Origin: Spirosoma profusum
Lineage (GTDB): Bacteria; Bacteroidota; Bacteroidia; Cytophagales; Spirosomataceae
Reading direction: 5' to 3'
NCBI RefSeq assembly: GCF_014699005.1
Contig: NZ_JACWZY010000026.1
Coordinates: forward strand, 62,001-126,000
Length of the DNA: 64,000 nt
This document shows positions 1-8,381 of this stretch, piece by piece; within the stretch, counting starts at the first letter, position 1, and the number at the start of each line of letters is the position of its first letter. The translations under genes and the position numbers were made by a program. The notes beneath the pieces were generated by a model, which was not told the DNA's origin, did no database searches, and worked only from the letters and a program-made list of their open reading frames with translations.

Positions 1-103
1 CGGGAGGGTATATCGATTTGGAAAGACTAACCGATTGGGCATAGGTGAACGTAGCAAAAAGCTGTAGAATAGTTGCTGTTGATACGTAGAGAATTTGTTT
101 CAT
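1..103 (-). CDS. N-terminus of an exported protein, cut by the window edge
   Basis: Reading the minus strand from the ATG at 103-101 gives 34 codons without a stop, beginning MKQILYVSTATILQLF and reaching a signal-peptidase-like site TYAQS near residues 22-25. The short charged start, hydrophobic core and AQ cleavage context are typical of Bacteroidota Sec signal peptides. The rest lies outside the window, so no function can be given. It starts 42 nt after the stop of the lipoprotein gene on the same strand and could belong to the same transcript. Confidence 0.6.
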   Translation of the reverse strand, partial: MKQILYVSTATILQLFATFTYAQSVSLSKSIYPP

Positions 104-145
104 AGCAGATAGATTACAAGCGGAGTCATCGCTTATTTACCTGAA

Positions 146-814
146 TCATTTACAACTAGGCAAATCACTAAACAGGAATTCAGGTACGGACATGCACGTC
201 GTATATTCCATCGTAAGTTCCATATCTAGGGTCAGCGTGACAGAAGCCCGCGAGCCCGCCGGAAGATTAGTCCCCCGGAGTCGGAACTGGATGGCCCTGG
301 GGGCGAGACTGGTTGGATTACGACCGACTAATTCCGTCCTGATCGTGTTATTAAGACCCTCCAGTCCTTCAGCAAATAAAAGAGCATTGATAATGCTGGA
401 GCCAACGGAACTGAGGGGAAGTGCAGCAGGTATCTTAGACAGGTCAACCATTTCGTATTTGGTGCCTCCCTGTGTGCTGGCTTGAATAGACTGTATACGG
501 AAGTTCTGGGCGGTGTTTCCGGCGTTGGGGACAAGTCCGACGCTCAGGCTGGTAAGTTCGAAGCTATCGATAACCGTATTGTAATCGACTTCATCCCCCA
601 ACGCATCCACCAGGGTAGAGGTATACAAAAATCCATCCTGGTCAGTAGCGCCAGTCGTGTTAATCTGGTAAACCAGGCTTTTTTTGCCCTTAACCGTTTT
701 TTTTACTTTTCGACGGGATTGGCATCCAGTTGCCAAAATGACTAGTGCCAGCAATGAGAGCAGTACCCGTACACTTAACCGTAACTGGCCTCCTTTTAAC
801 ATGTTATATTTCAT
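146..814 (-). CDS. Putative lipoprotein, unknown function
   Basis: The 222-residue product has a basic N-terminus, a hydrophobic stretch at about 15-29 and a lipobox LATGC that places the lipidated cysteine at residue 31, so it is probably membrane-anchored. Basic residues (RRKVKKTVKGKK) follow the cysteine. The rest is Ser/Thr-rich and probably beta-structured; I recognise no domain. Its ATG overlaps the TGA of the upstream beta-barrel gene by four bases (ATGA, 811-814), which implies translational coupling and a shared role at the cell envelope. Met5 is another possible start; the lipobox is kept either way. Confidence 0.75.
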   Translation of the reverse strand: MKYNMLKGGQLRLSVRVLLSLLALVILATGCQSRRKVKKTVKGKKSLVYQINTTGATDQDGFLYTSTLVDALGDEVDYNTVIDSFELTSLSVGLVPNAGNTAQNFRIQSIQASTQGGTKYEMVDLSKIPAALPLSSVGSSIINALLFAEGLEGLNNTIRTELVGRNPTSLAPRAIQFRLRGTNLPAGSRASVTLTLDMELTMEYTTCMSVPEFLFSDLPSCK

Positions 815-1719
815 GGGTTTACTGTGTTTGCTTGTGAACCGAACCGAAAGCCTATTGATGTATAACCGGTCAGTGGAACGGGTCCCCCAACGCCAGCACC
901 CAGCGAGAAAAAACCCAACTGAGCATGTAGGCCGATGCCGCCTAGAAACGGCTGTTTTGTCTTCAGATTAGCTACAACCGACTGTGTTCTTGCATTCTCG
1001 ACATAATCGTAATGCATATCGAAGGTACCCATCTGGTAACCTGCCCACAGAAAGGCCCCCAACTGTTTGCTGCTCACGCCCGCCTGAACGTATCCGAAAT
1101 GGCTCTGAAGTGCTACGTATCGACCGATGTCTGATTTATTGTAAGCATACCCTACATTCAGCACCAGGGGCGAATTCGTAAGGAAGTACTGCCCGACATC
1201 ATGCCGAACACCTACGTTGATAATCTGGAGTTTACCGAAATCTCCGCCGAAATCGTAGGGGACCAGACGTAACGACAGTTCGGTTCCTTTGATACCGCCA
1301 ATGCTGAGTTGCGGAATTGCCCACAGCATTTGTTTCAGCCCGTAGCCGCCCGGAAAAACATACTTCAGTCCGTTGTCACCCCGTACCGAAACCGATTGAT
1401 TAGCGCCCACAATGGTCGGCACCGTAGCCGTTTGCTGGGGCGTAAAGTTTCCATCAGAGGTGGCCGTAAAGGTTTTTTGCGAAGACATCGGCATTGCGCC
1501 AATCGCGGTCAGGTTGAACCGAACGTAGAACCGGTTGTCAATCCGAACGGATGGCTGCAAGCCGGTATTCATCCCTGAAATGACCAGATCGGCCAGGGGT
1601 TGCAGATACCCATTTTTGTTCTCGCCTAAATAAGCATTCAAATAGCTGCTCACCTTTTGGGCGCTGACTGGCCCAGTTGTAGCGATGAAGACAGCTACTA
1701 TAATCGGTAGTTTTTTCAT
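811..1719 (-). CDS. Outer-membrane beta-barrel protein, DUF6588-like
   Basis: The 302-residue protein has a signal peptide cut after about residue 20 (PVSAQ) and a mature part with alternating polar and aromatic or hydrophobic residues, as in a transmembrane beta-barrel. The early motif NGYLQPLADL and the later GLKYVFPGGYGLKQM resemble DUF6588 proteins of Bacteroidota; that assignment is from memory of the family and unproven. The end SIGFRFG suits a final beta-strand. It is the first gene of a coupled pair with the lipoprotein gene. Divergent from it, 185 bp away, is the sensor kinase gene. Confidence 0.7.
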   Translation of the reverse strand: MKKLPIIVAVFIATTGPVSAQKVSSYLNAYLGENKNGYLQPLADLVISGMNTGLQPSVRIDNRFYVRFNLTAIGAMPMSSQKTFTATSDGNFTPQQTATVPTIVGANQSVSVRGDNGLKYVFPGGYGLKQMLWAIPQLSIGGIKGTELSLRLVPYDFGGDFGKLQIINVGVRHDVGQYFLTNSPLVLNVGYAYNKSDIGRYVALQSHFGYVQAGVSSKQLGAFLWAGYQMGTFDMHYDYVENARTQSVVANLKTKQPFLGGIGLHAQLGFFSLGAGVGGPVPLTGYTSIGFRFGSQANTVNP

Positions 1720-1852
1720 GGTCGGATTGGAAGGAAAGCTATTTCCTGATAGGCTATGCTTCCTGACCTGTGCAACATCAACTGACGTGCATATAGATTA
1801 AGCGGCATACCCTAACAAAGCTGAAAATTAGATAGTTAGCCAACCCGACATC

Positions 1853-1876
1853 AATACCCTCGTGAGGGTATTTTTT
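1853..1876 (+). promoter_or_regulatory. Short hairpin with T-run just upstream of the sensor kinase gene
   Basis: AATACCCTC (1853-1861) and GAGGGTATT (1864-1872) form a 9-bp perfect stem with a 2-nt loop, followed by Ts. It lies 29-52 nt before the kinase ATG in the spacer between divergent genes, so it is not at a gene end. It could be an operator, an attenuator in the kinase leader, or chance. ACCCTCG recurs about 20 nt downstream. Confidence 0.3.
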
Positions 1877-1904
1877 GTAACTTACCCTCGAACTTACCTC
1901 CTCT

Positions 1905-3824
1905 ATGAAACCTCTCTATCGAAAATGGGCGCTCTGTATAACGCTCGCCCTCCTGCTCTCCTATGCACATGGGCAACTCACGGTGGAGGTAGGTGAGCAT
2001 TTTCGTCAGGAATCGCTGGATCGTCAGGTTCAACTGCTCGAAGACGCCACAAAACGGTTAACGCTGTGGGACGTAGCGCATCGAACCTTCAGGCCGCAAA
2101 AAGACCCATCCATAAACGTAGGATTCTCGAATAGTTTTTACTGGGTTAAATTCAAACTCCATAACCCCGACGCTCAGGCAAAGGAGTTGCTGCTCGAAAT
2201 CGAAAATCCGCACATCAATAAACTCCGGTTATTCACGCTCGCCGGGAATCGATGGCACGTCAGTATGCTCACCGGCGACCATTTTCCGTATTCCCAACGA
2301 ATCATTGAACATCCTCACTTTTTGTTTCCGATTACGGTACGGGGGCACCAAAGCATTACGGGTTATCTATGGGTCGATAAACATGGCGAGCAGATACAGA
2401 TTCCGCTACGTTTATGGGACAAAGCTTATTTCAACTCCCATTCCTACCAGCTATATCTGGTTGCGGGGTTCATGATTGGTATTGGCAGCCTCTACTGTGT
2501 AGCCTGTTTTCTCGCGCTTCTATTCTTCCGCCAACGGATTATCTTATATTATTTTTTCTATCTCAGTTCGATATGGCTATTTATGATAGCCCACACGGGC
2601 TTTGGTTTCGCTCTACTCTGGTCTGAAAGCACCTGGTGGACCAGTGTGGCCCGTCCGGCTACTGCATTACTGATTTATTTGTCCTCTTATTTATTCATTC
2701 AGGATTTCTTTAACCTGCGCCAGACGCGTCCTTATTTATACTGGTATACAAACGTATTGCTCGCTCTCCTGACCATTGCTCTCGTTACGTTTGGGTTGGA
2801 GAGTCCTGCGCTCGGCCTGTTTGAAAACTACTGGTATAATCCACACTATTACAGTGGCGAATCGCTCCTTCAGTTTATGATACTCATTCATATTCTGTAC
2901 GCGATATGCATTACGTCGGTACCCTTTATCTGCCTTTATATCTTCGTTAAAACGAGGGAGCCAGAAGGTCTTTGGGCCGCTTTTGGGTTTATGATGATTC
3001 TGTTCTCGGCCACTAACATTACCTTCGTACATGCCGGTTATCTTCCCGACAATTACATCACTCAGAACATTCCGCTGGCTTCTACGATCATCGATGCGAT
3101 TATTTTATCAGTACTGATCGCCAACCGGTTTAAAAATATCTTTCTGCAAAATGCCCAGATTTCAGCCGAACTGGCTGAGCAGCGACAACGTAACGCCATC
3201 CGCCTGCTCGAAGGGCAAGTCATCGAACGAAGCAGACTCTCGCAGGAGCTCCACGACGGTATTAGTCTGACCTTGGCCAACATTCGGCTACGTCTTTCGC
3301 TATTGTCCGAAAAACTGAATGGTCACCAACCCGAAGCCGAGCAACTGGTCGAAGCACTGGGCGATGTTGGACAGGATGTCCGGCAATTTTCGCACGCTTT
3401 ATCGCCCGTTTTGCTGGAACGATACGGACTCGTTGGCGCGCTGGAGGAATTGATCGAAGATGTACGTAGCAGTCACCCAGAGCTAACATTATCACTACAG
3501 GCAGAGTCGATACGTAGCGAAGAAATTCCGCCCTTAGTGAATCAGACGATTTATCAGGTTGCTCTTGAACTGCTGAACAATGCTACAAAACACGCGCACG
3601 CCAGCCAGATAACCGTGGCGTTGAAACAGACCGACAACAAACTCATGCTTATTGTTTCTGACGATGGCTTGGGGTACGACGTAGCAGAAAAGAGCGCAGG
3701 AATTGGCTTACAGAACGTAACAGCGCGGATTCAGTTGCTGAATGGACAACTTACCGTACACCGGCTGCCAAAGGGTATGGAACACGTAGTAGACATACCC
3801 GTTCAAATCAAATTGTTCTCGTAA
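1905..3824 (+). CDS. 7TMR-DISM sensor histidine kinase, NarL class
   Basis: This 639-residue membrane kinase has a signal peptide (about 1-24), an extracellular 7TMR-DISM sensory domain (about 35-170), seven predicted membrane helices (about 185-405), a short coiled linker, a HisKA_3 dimerisation domain and a HATPase domain. The phospho-acceptor is His450 in SRLSQELHDG. The N box is around Asn558-559 (ELLNNATKHAHA), the G1 box at Asp586-587 (DDGLGYD) and the G2 box near 599 (GIGLQN). Such kinases sense extracellular ligands, often carbohydrate-like, and phosphorylate LuxR-type regulators. The likely partner is the adjacent response regulator, encoded convergently with a 22-bp overlap. The ligand is unknown. 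Confidence 0.93.
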   Translation: MKPLYRKWALCITLALLLSYAHGQLTVEVGEHFRQESLDRQVQLLEDATKRLTLWDVAHRTFRPQKDPSINVGFSNSFYWVKFKLHNPDAQAKELLLEIENPHINKLRLFTLAGNRWHVSMLTGDHFPYSQRIIEHPHFLFPITVRGHQSITGYLWVDKHGEQIQIPLRLWDKAYFNSHSYQLYLVAGFMIGIGSLYCVACFLALLFFRQRIILYYFFYLSSIWLFMIAHTGFGFALLWSESTWWTSVARPATALLIYLSSYLFIQDFFNLRQTRPYLYWYTNVLLALLTIALVTFGLESPALGLFENYWYNPHYYSGESLLQFMILIHILYAICITSVPFICLYIFVKTREPEGLWAAFGFMMILFSATNITFVHAGYLPDNYITQNIPLASTIIDAIILSVLIANRFKNIFLQNAQISAELAEQRQRNAIRLLEGQVIERSRLSQELHDGISLTLANIRLRLSLLSEKLNGHQPEAEQLVEALGDVGQDVRQFSHALSPVLLERYGLVGALEELIEDVRSSHPELTLSLQAESIRSEEIPPLVNQTIYQVALELLNNATKHAHASQITVALKQTDNKLMLIVSDDGLGYDVAEKSAGIGLQNVTARIQLLNGQLTVHRLPKGMEHVVDIPVQIKLFS

Positions 3825-4444
3825 GCAAACTTTACGAGGTCGGCATTGGTATGCAGATGGAGTTTTTTGAAGATGTTTTTCTTATGGGTATGCACCGTAT
3901 GCTTGCTAATGAACAGGCTTTCAGCCAGTTCCTGTTCGGTCATTCCCTGCGCCGTTAGCCGTATAATCTTCTTTTCCTGCTCCGAGAGATCGGCTATCTC
4001 CGAAAAACCTGCTACGTTCATGAGTTTATCGAATGTCGATGTTCCCCCTGTTTTAATATAGCGGCTCAGATACGTTTTTCCCTGTTGAACACTGGCCAGT
4101 GCTTCGGCCCACTCGGCTTTGAGGGCATCCTTCAGCAAATAACCCCGAACGCCCATTTCCAACGCTTTTTTGATCAAACCACTGGATTGATACGCCGAAA
4201 AAACAATGATTTTCAGGTTGGGATGGCGTTGATGAAGCTCGGGTACTATATCCAGACTATTTTTTCCTTCAATATTCAGATCGAGAATCAGTACGTCGGG
4301 TTGCGCATCCGCACATACCGACACAAGTTCTCTCAAGGACGTAGCAATACCGGTCAGGTCATAACCGCCAATGCTATCGAGCATCAGGCGAACTCCATCG
4401 AGCACAACCGGATGATCATCGGCTACCACAATTCGAACAGGCAT
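3803..4444 (-). CDS. NarL/FixJ-family response regulator
   Basis: The 213-residue protein has a receiver domain (about 1-120) with acidic residues Asp9-Asp10, phospho-acceptor Asp55 (LILDLN) and the conserved Lys in LLKDA, followed by a LuxR/GerE helix-turn-helix (about 148-210; LTAQGMTEQELAESLFIS is the HTH core). It should bind DNA as a dimer when phosphorylated. Its last 22 bases overlap the end of the HisKA_3 kinase gene on the other strand, so the two are almost certainly partners, although they cannot share a promoter. Confidence 0.93.
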   Translation of the reverse strand: MPVRIVVADDHPVVLDGVRLMLDSIGGYDLTGIATSLRELVSVCADAQPDVLILDLNIEGKNSLDIVPELHQRHPNLKIIVFSAYQSSGLIKKALEMGVRGYLLKDALKAEWAEALASVQQGKTYLSRYIKTGGTSTFDKLMNVAGFSEIADLSEQEKKIIRLTAQGMTEQELAESLFISKHTVHTHKKNIFKKLHLHTNADLVKFAYENNLI

Positions 4445-4475
4445 AATGTGCTACGTAGTAAAGGTTTTATTACTG

Positions 4476-4512
4476 ATCAATCGGTAGGATATATAACATC
4501 CTACCGATTGAT
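4476..4512. terminator. 15-bp stem-loop between the DinB-like and response regulator genes
   Basis: ATCAATCGGTAGGAT (4476-4490) pairs perfectly with 4498-4512 around a 7-nt loop. It lies 3' of the DinB-like gene and 5' of the response regulator gene, both on the minus strand, so it probably ends the first transcript. There is no clear T-run on the minus strand side. Confidence 0.5.
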
Positions 4513-4544
4513 TATCAGAAATATAGATCAACATACATCCTACA

Positions 4545-5069
4545 TCATACATGTATGGTCAGAAGCCGAAGGTGATGTTGCGTATGGATACAAGTAAAGA
4601 GCAGCATATCACGTACCGTCAGTTTCCCCAGAGCCGGATGCGGTATGCAGAACGTATCGAGTTCTTCTTCCGACCACGTATCAGTCGCTTCCGAAAGTGC
4701 CTGATAAATACCAGTGAATCGTTTCACAAGTTCGCGTTTTTCGACCTCCGTATCTTCGGGGCGGGGCGACATCGTGGGTGGCGCTTTCACCCCTGAGGCC
4801 AGTACGTTCTCATAGTTCGTCCGTAATTCCTGATACGTATGCGACGCTACGTCCGGGCTATCCCACTGCCGAAGCACCTCACGCGGGCCGGTCATCAGCC
4901 GAACTATCGGACGCGCCGACAGGTACAGATGCTGCGTTACGTCGGCTATCGACCATTTATCAGCAGGTCGTAGATAAAAATCGTGTTCGGGCACAGAGTT
5001 GATAACATCTATAAATTGTTGACATTCATCGGCTAGCCGATGTTGTAGTTCGGTGGCAGTAGGTGTCAT
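4545..5069 (-). CDS. DinB-like (DinB_2 superfamily) four-helix protein
   Basis: I start the gene at the ATG at 5069 (MTPTATELQHR), giving 174 residues, because the 32 residues upstream do not look like protein and the family starts here. The sequence has the four-helix pattern of DinB/YfiT-like putative metal-dependent enzymes: a helix with VTQHLYLS (first His) and a C-terminal helix with HTQHHLRLL supplying the second metal ligands. In related families these bind Zn or Ni and act in thiol transfer or hydrolysis; the substrate is unknown. A possible -7 element (TATCTTTA on the minus strand, 5105-5098) lies 28 nt upstream. Confidence 0.8.
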   Translation of the reverse strand: MTPTATELQHRLADECQQFIDVINSVPEHDFYLRPADKWSIADVTQHLYLSARPIVRLMTGPREVLRQWDSPDVASHTYQELRTNYENVLASGVKAPPTMSPRPEDTEVEKRELVKRFTGIYQALSEATDTWSEEELDTFCIPHPALGKLTVRDMLLFTCIHTQHHLRLLTIHV

Positions 5070-5176
5070 ATTTTCGGGATAAATCCTTACTTTTGGGTAA
5101 AGATAGTATACCGGCCTACAATAGATGCATCGGTTGGTACGTAACAAAACAAACGGACTAAACACGAAAGAAACGA

Positions 5177-5632
5177 ATGAAAAAGTTCTTGTTCTTCAGC
5201 TTGTTCATTGCCATTTCCTGGAGCGCTTCGGCACAGAAGGAAGTGAGCTATCACGGCAAAAAAATTACCGAAGCCGGTGCCATCCCTGCTACCCAGTTAG
5301 CCAGCCAGATGGGCGATAAAGAGAAAATAAACACCAAGGTAGAAGGCACCGTTGAGTCGGTCTGTAAGGTGAAAGGCTGCTGGATGAAAGTTAAAACCGC
5401 TGAAGGTCAAACCATGCGGGTTATGTTTAAGGACTATGCATTTTTTGTTCCGAAAGATATTGAAGGGAAAACCGTTGTTGTAGAAGGTCTGGCCGAAACA
5501 ACGACTACGCCCGTTGCCAAACTCCGTCATTACGCCGAAGATGCCGGGAAATCGAAGGAAGAAATTGAGAAAATCACCGAGCCTGAAAAAGCCATTACGT
5601 TCATGGCCGACGGTGTTATCGTGAAAAAATAA
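5177..5632 (+). CDS. Exported DUF4920 protein
   Basis: A 151-residue protein with a signal peptide (about 1-19, SASAQ) followed by a small domain containing VCKVKGCWM, AFFVPKDIEGK and VVVEGLAE, a pattern I associate with DUF4920, an OB-fold-like family of Bacteroidota. The two cysteines in CKVKGC might bind a metal or form a disulfide in the periplasm; this is inference. The C-terminal part (residues 118-151) is lysine/glutamate-rich helix then beta. A lipoprotein gene follows 51 nt later on the same strand. Confidence 0.8.
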   Translation: MKKFLFFSLFIAISWSASAQKEVSYHGKKITEAGAIPATQLASQMGDKEKINTKVEGTVESVCKVKGCWMKVKTAEGQTMRVMFKDYAFFVPKDIEGKTVVVEGLAETTTTPVAKLRHYAEDAGKSKEEIEKITEPEKAITFMADGVIVKK

Positions 5633-5683
5633 AGTACGATTTCCAACGGTTGTTACGGGATCAGAGTCTTACCTAAAAAGTAA

Positions 5684-6139
5684 ATGACAATGATAATGTT
5701 CACAACACGAATAATTGGATTTCTGGCTGCCGGATTGATAACTATTGCTTCCTGTAAATCAGGCGATTCTTTATCAAACGATCAGGTACCTCCAGCCGAC
5801 AAAGTATCACTTGGTTTAGATCAGTCAGCCCGAATCGGCTCACAAATAGTAGTCCGTGTCGAATCGATCCAGGATAGCCGCTGCCCCGCCAATGTCACTT
5901 GCGTTTGGGCAGGACAAGCAAAAGTACAGGTGAACCTGTCGAAAGACACCGACTCGAAAACCGTACAGCTGATTCTGGGACAGGATCTTCAGAATAAAGA
6001 AAACAAACGTCCTGATTCAACGGGTGTTACGTTGGCAAACGAGGTTTATAAGGTAGTGCTACGTGAGGTGAGTCCTTACCCGGAAACTACCCAAACGACC
6101 GAACCGAAAAAAGCAGTCGTACAGGTGACAAAACTTTAA
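5684..6139 (+). CDS. Putative lipoprotein with a DSRCP..VTCVWAG motif
   Basis: The 151-residue product has a lipoprotein signal with acceptor Cys24 (IASC) and then a mostly beta domain. The motif SRCPANVTCVWAG (about residues 66-78) recurs in small Bacteroidota lipoproteins of unknown function and has two cysteines that may pair. Start choice is open between Met1, Met3 and Met5; all keep the lipobox. It may share a transcript with the DUF4920 gene upstream, and a clear intrinsic terminator follows at 6258-6289. Confidence 0.72.
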   Translation: MTMIMFTTRIIGFLAAGLITIASCKSGDSLSNDQVPPADKVSLGLDQSARIGSQIVVRVESIQDSRCPANVTCVWAGQAKVQVNLSKDTDSKTVQLILGQDLQNKENKRPDSTGVTLANEVYKVVLREVSPYPETTQTTEPKKAVVQVTKL

Positions 6140-6151
6140 AAACAGTTTCAA

Positions 6152-6223
6152 AAACCCCTAAATCCCCTGAAGGAGACTTTGCCCGAGAATGAGCAAAGTC
6201 TCCTTCAGGGGATTTAGGGGTTT
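6152..6223. repeat. 31-bp perfect palindromic element, CCCCTAAATCCCC family
   Basis: Left arm 6152-6182 and right arm 6193-6223 are perfect reverse complements around a 10-nt spacer. Both arms carry CCCCTAAATCCCCT. A second, imperfect copy of the family is at 39134-39209, where it looks like an insertion in another palindrome. There is no ORF inside. It lies between a lipoprotein stop and that gene's intrinsic terminator. Confidence 0.85.
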
Positions 6224-6257
6224 AAAGAGATTTCTAAAAAGTTTTTCTGTATTTTCA

Positions 6258-6289
6258 GGCCGTAACTTGATACGTTACGGCCTTTTTTT
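6258..6289 (+). terminator. Intrinsic terminator after the lipoprotein gene
   Basis: GGCCGTAAC (6258-6266) pairs with GTTACGGCC (6274-6282) around a 7-nt loop and is followed at once by seven Ts, a textbook rho-independent form for the plus strand. It isolates the amidohydrolase gene, which starts 18 nt later. Confidence 0.85.
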
Positions 6290-6307
6290 GCGCCGTCTTC
6301 ATCTGCT

Positions 6308-7588
6308 ATGATTAAAAAAATCTACCTACTAGCTGGTTTATCGTTACTGGCCTCCCCCCTCTTTGCACAACGCACTCTAATTCACTGCGGCAATCTTTTC
6401 GATGGTGTGAGTAATACGTTGCAACCCCAGATGACCATTGTTGTAGAGGGCAATAAAATTACAGCCTTACAAAAAGGGTACACAGCTGCCTCTGGTCAGG
6501 ATCGGGCAATTGACCTTAAAAACAAAACCGTTCTACCCGGCCTGATCGATATGCATGTCCATCTGGAGAGCCAGACCCGACGCGGAGGAGCTATTGATGG
6601 ATTTACCAGCAATCCGGCCGACGTTGCATATCGGGCAGCCCGCTACGCGAAAACAACCTTGCTCGCAGGTTTTACTACCGTGCGGGATCTGGGCGGTTCG
6701 GGCGTAAACGTATCACTGCGAAATGCTATCAATGCTGGGCTGGTTGAAGGTCCTCGTGTACTGACCGTTGGGAAATCCATTGCGACAACGGGCGGCCACG
6801 CTGACCCAACGAATGGCTACCGAAAAGACCTCATGGGCGATCCCGGCCCTGAAGATGGCGTCATCAATAGCCCCGAAGATGCTCGAAAAGCTGTTCGCCA
6901 ACGTTACAAGGATGGCTCGGACCTGATCAAAATTACAGCGACGGGTGGTGTTTTGAGCAATGCCAAAGATGGTTCAGGACCGCAGTTTACGGAAGAAGAA
7001 GTAAAGGCAGTTGTTGATGCAGCCAAGGATTACGGCTTTGCTGTAGCAGCTCACGCACACGGAACAGAGGGTATGAAACGGGCAATTCGGGCGGGCGTAC
7101 AGACCATCGAACACGGTACATATATGGACGATGAAGCCATCGAGCTATTCAAAAAACACGGTACGTACTACGTCCCGACGATCATTGCCGGAAAAACCGT
7201 AGCCGACTCGGCCAAACATTTTGGTTATTACACAGCTTTGGTAACACCTAAAGCGTTGGCGATTGGTCCGAAAATTCAGGCAACTTTCGGCAAGGCGTAC
7301 AAGGCGGGTGTGAAGATTGCGTTCGGCACCGATGCAGGTGTGTTTATTCACGGATACAACGCCAAGGAGTTTGAATACATGGTTGAAGCCGGGATGCCAG
7401 CAATCGAAGCGATTAAATCCGCTCTGCTCACAAATGCAAAATTATTGGGTATGGAAACCCAAATCGGCTCGCTTGAAACCGGAAAGATGGCCGACATTAT
7501 TGCCGTCGATGAAAACCCGATTCAGAATATCAAAACGTTGCAAACGGTTCGCTTCGTGATGAAAGATGGGAAGGTGTATAAACAGTAA
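6308..7588 (+). CDS. Exported metal-dependent amidohydrolase
   Basis: A 426-residue enzyme with a signal peptide (about 1-20, PLFAQ) and the amidohydrolase-superfamily fold. Visible ligands are His83 and His85 (DMHVHLE), Lys208 (DLIKITATGG, the usual carbamylated bridging lysine), His249 (AAHAHG), His269 (IEHGTY) and catalytic Asp342 (FGTDAG), which together imply a binuclear metal site. The closest relatives are imidazolonepropionase-like and Xaa-Pro-dipeptidase-like enzymes, many of which cleave small peptides or N-acyl amino acids in the periplasm. The substrate is not evident. It appears to be transcribed alone. Confidence 0.9.
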   Translation: MIKKIYLLAGLSLLASPLFAQRTLIHCGNLFDGVSNTLQPQMTIVVEGNKITALQKGYTAASGQDRAIDLKNKTVLPGLIDMHVHLESQTRRGGAIDGFTSNPADVAYRAARYAKTTLLAGFTTVRDLGGSGVNVSLRNAINAGLVEGPRVLTVGKSIATTGGHADPTNGYRKDLMGDPGPEDGVINSPEDARKAVRQRYKDGSDLIKITATGGVLSNAKDGSGPQFTEEEVKAVVDAAKDYGFAVAAHAHGTEGMKRAIRAGVQTIEHGTYMDDEAIELFKKHGTYYVPTIIAGKTVADSAKHFGYYTALVTPKALAIGPKIQATFGKAYKAGVKIAFGTDAGVFIHGYNAKEFEYMVEAGMPAIEAIKSALLTNAKLLGMETQIGSLETGKMADIIAVDENPIQNIKTLQTVRFVMKDGKVYKQ

Positions 7589-7648
7589 GTCGATAGTCAG
7601 GGGCCGCCAACGCCAGCTACTGGAGACGGCTAACTATTGACTGACGAC

Positions 7649-8305
7649 TTATTTCTTTTTCTTGACTAATTCTTCTGGTACAAACTGGCAGCCGGGTAAC
7701 ACATCGACCACCTGGCTCCAGTCGCGGATAATCCAGTCTTTATTGGGTTCGGCAATCCAGACTTTGCGGGATTTTGTGAATAGCCAGATTACCTTTTCTG
7801 TACCAAACTGAAGCAATTTTGTTGTTTTTCGTTCGTAGTATTCGAAGTCGGAATCAAACTGGCTCATGTCTGCTTTCGTATCTACTTCGATAGCAATCTT
7901 GGGAGGTACCCAGGCGTATTTTGTTTCGTCTTGCCCTTCTAATGTAGTTAGCTCAAAAATTGCTACGTCGCATGCACGCCAGTCCCCCTTATCGAACTGA
8001 ATGCCTAACTCGTTCCCCAATACGTCGTACACGTCCAAATTCAACACGGATAGCAAATATGCAGAAATTCGGACGACTAAGCGACTCTGTAAAATACTCG
8101 AACTCATAACCTGCTCTACTGTTTTTATCCCGTTCAGGACATCTTCGTAGCCAGCATAATAGACCGGCTTGCCGTCCCACATTTCGTAGACGAGCGATTT
8201 CAGCAATCGGGCACGCTCGGCCCGACGCTGTTTTTGTTCAGCAGTAAGAGGAAGTCGTTTGGAATTATTGGTAGCTTCCATCATCGAATGATTTTGCTCC
8301 GACAA
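7649..8305 (-). CDS. Uma2-family protein (DUF820, restriction-endonuclease-like fold)
   Basis: The 218-residue protein has the Uma2/DUF820 layout: an early YEMWDGKPVYYAGYEDV segment, an acidic residue in CDVAIFEL, the strand PPKIAIEVDTKAD carrying the presumed catalytic Glu, then YYERKTTKLLQFGTEKVIWLF. The family has a PD-(D/E)XK-type fold, but its cellular role is unsettled. The tail ends in KKKK. A second, broken family member is at 44640-45185. The convergent amidohydrolase gene ends 60 bp away. Confidence 0.85.
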   Translation of the reverse strand: MSEQNHSMMEATNNSKRLPLTAEQKQRRAERARLLKSLVYEMWDGKPVYYAGYEDVLNGIKTVEQVMSSSILQSRLVVRISAYLLSVLNLDVYDVLGNELGIQFDKGDWRACDVAIFELTTLEGQDETKYAWVPPKIAIEVDTKADMSQFDSDFEYYERKTTKLLQFGTEKVIWLFTKSRKVWIAEPNKDWIIRDWSQVVDVLPGCQFVPEELVKKKK

Positions 8306-8381
8306 GGTACGAAAAAAAGTTGATAGCCATCAGCCGTAAGTGACTAATAACTACCAACTGTCGACTAAATACTATCAACTA

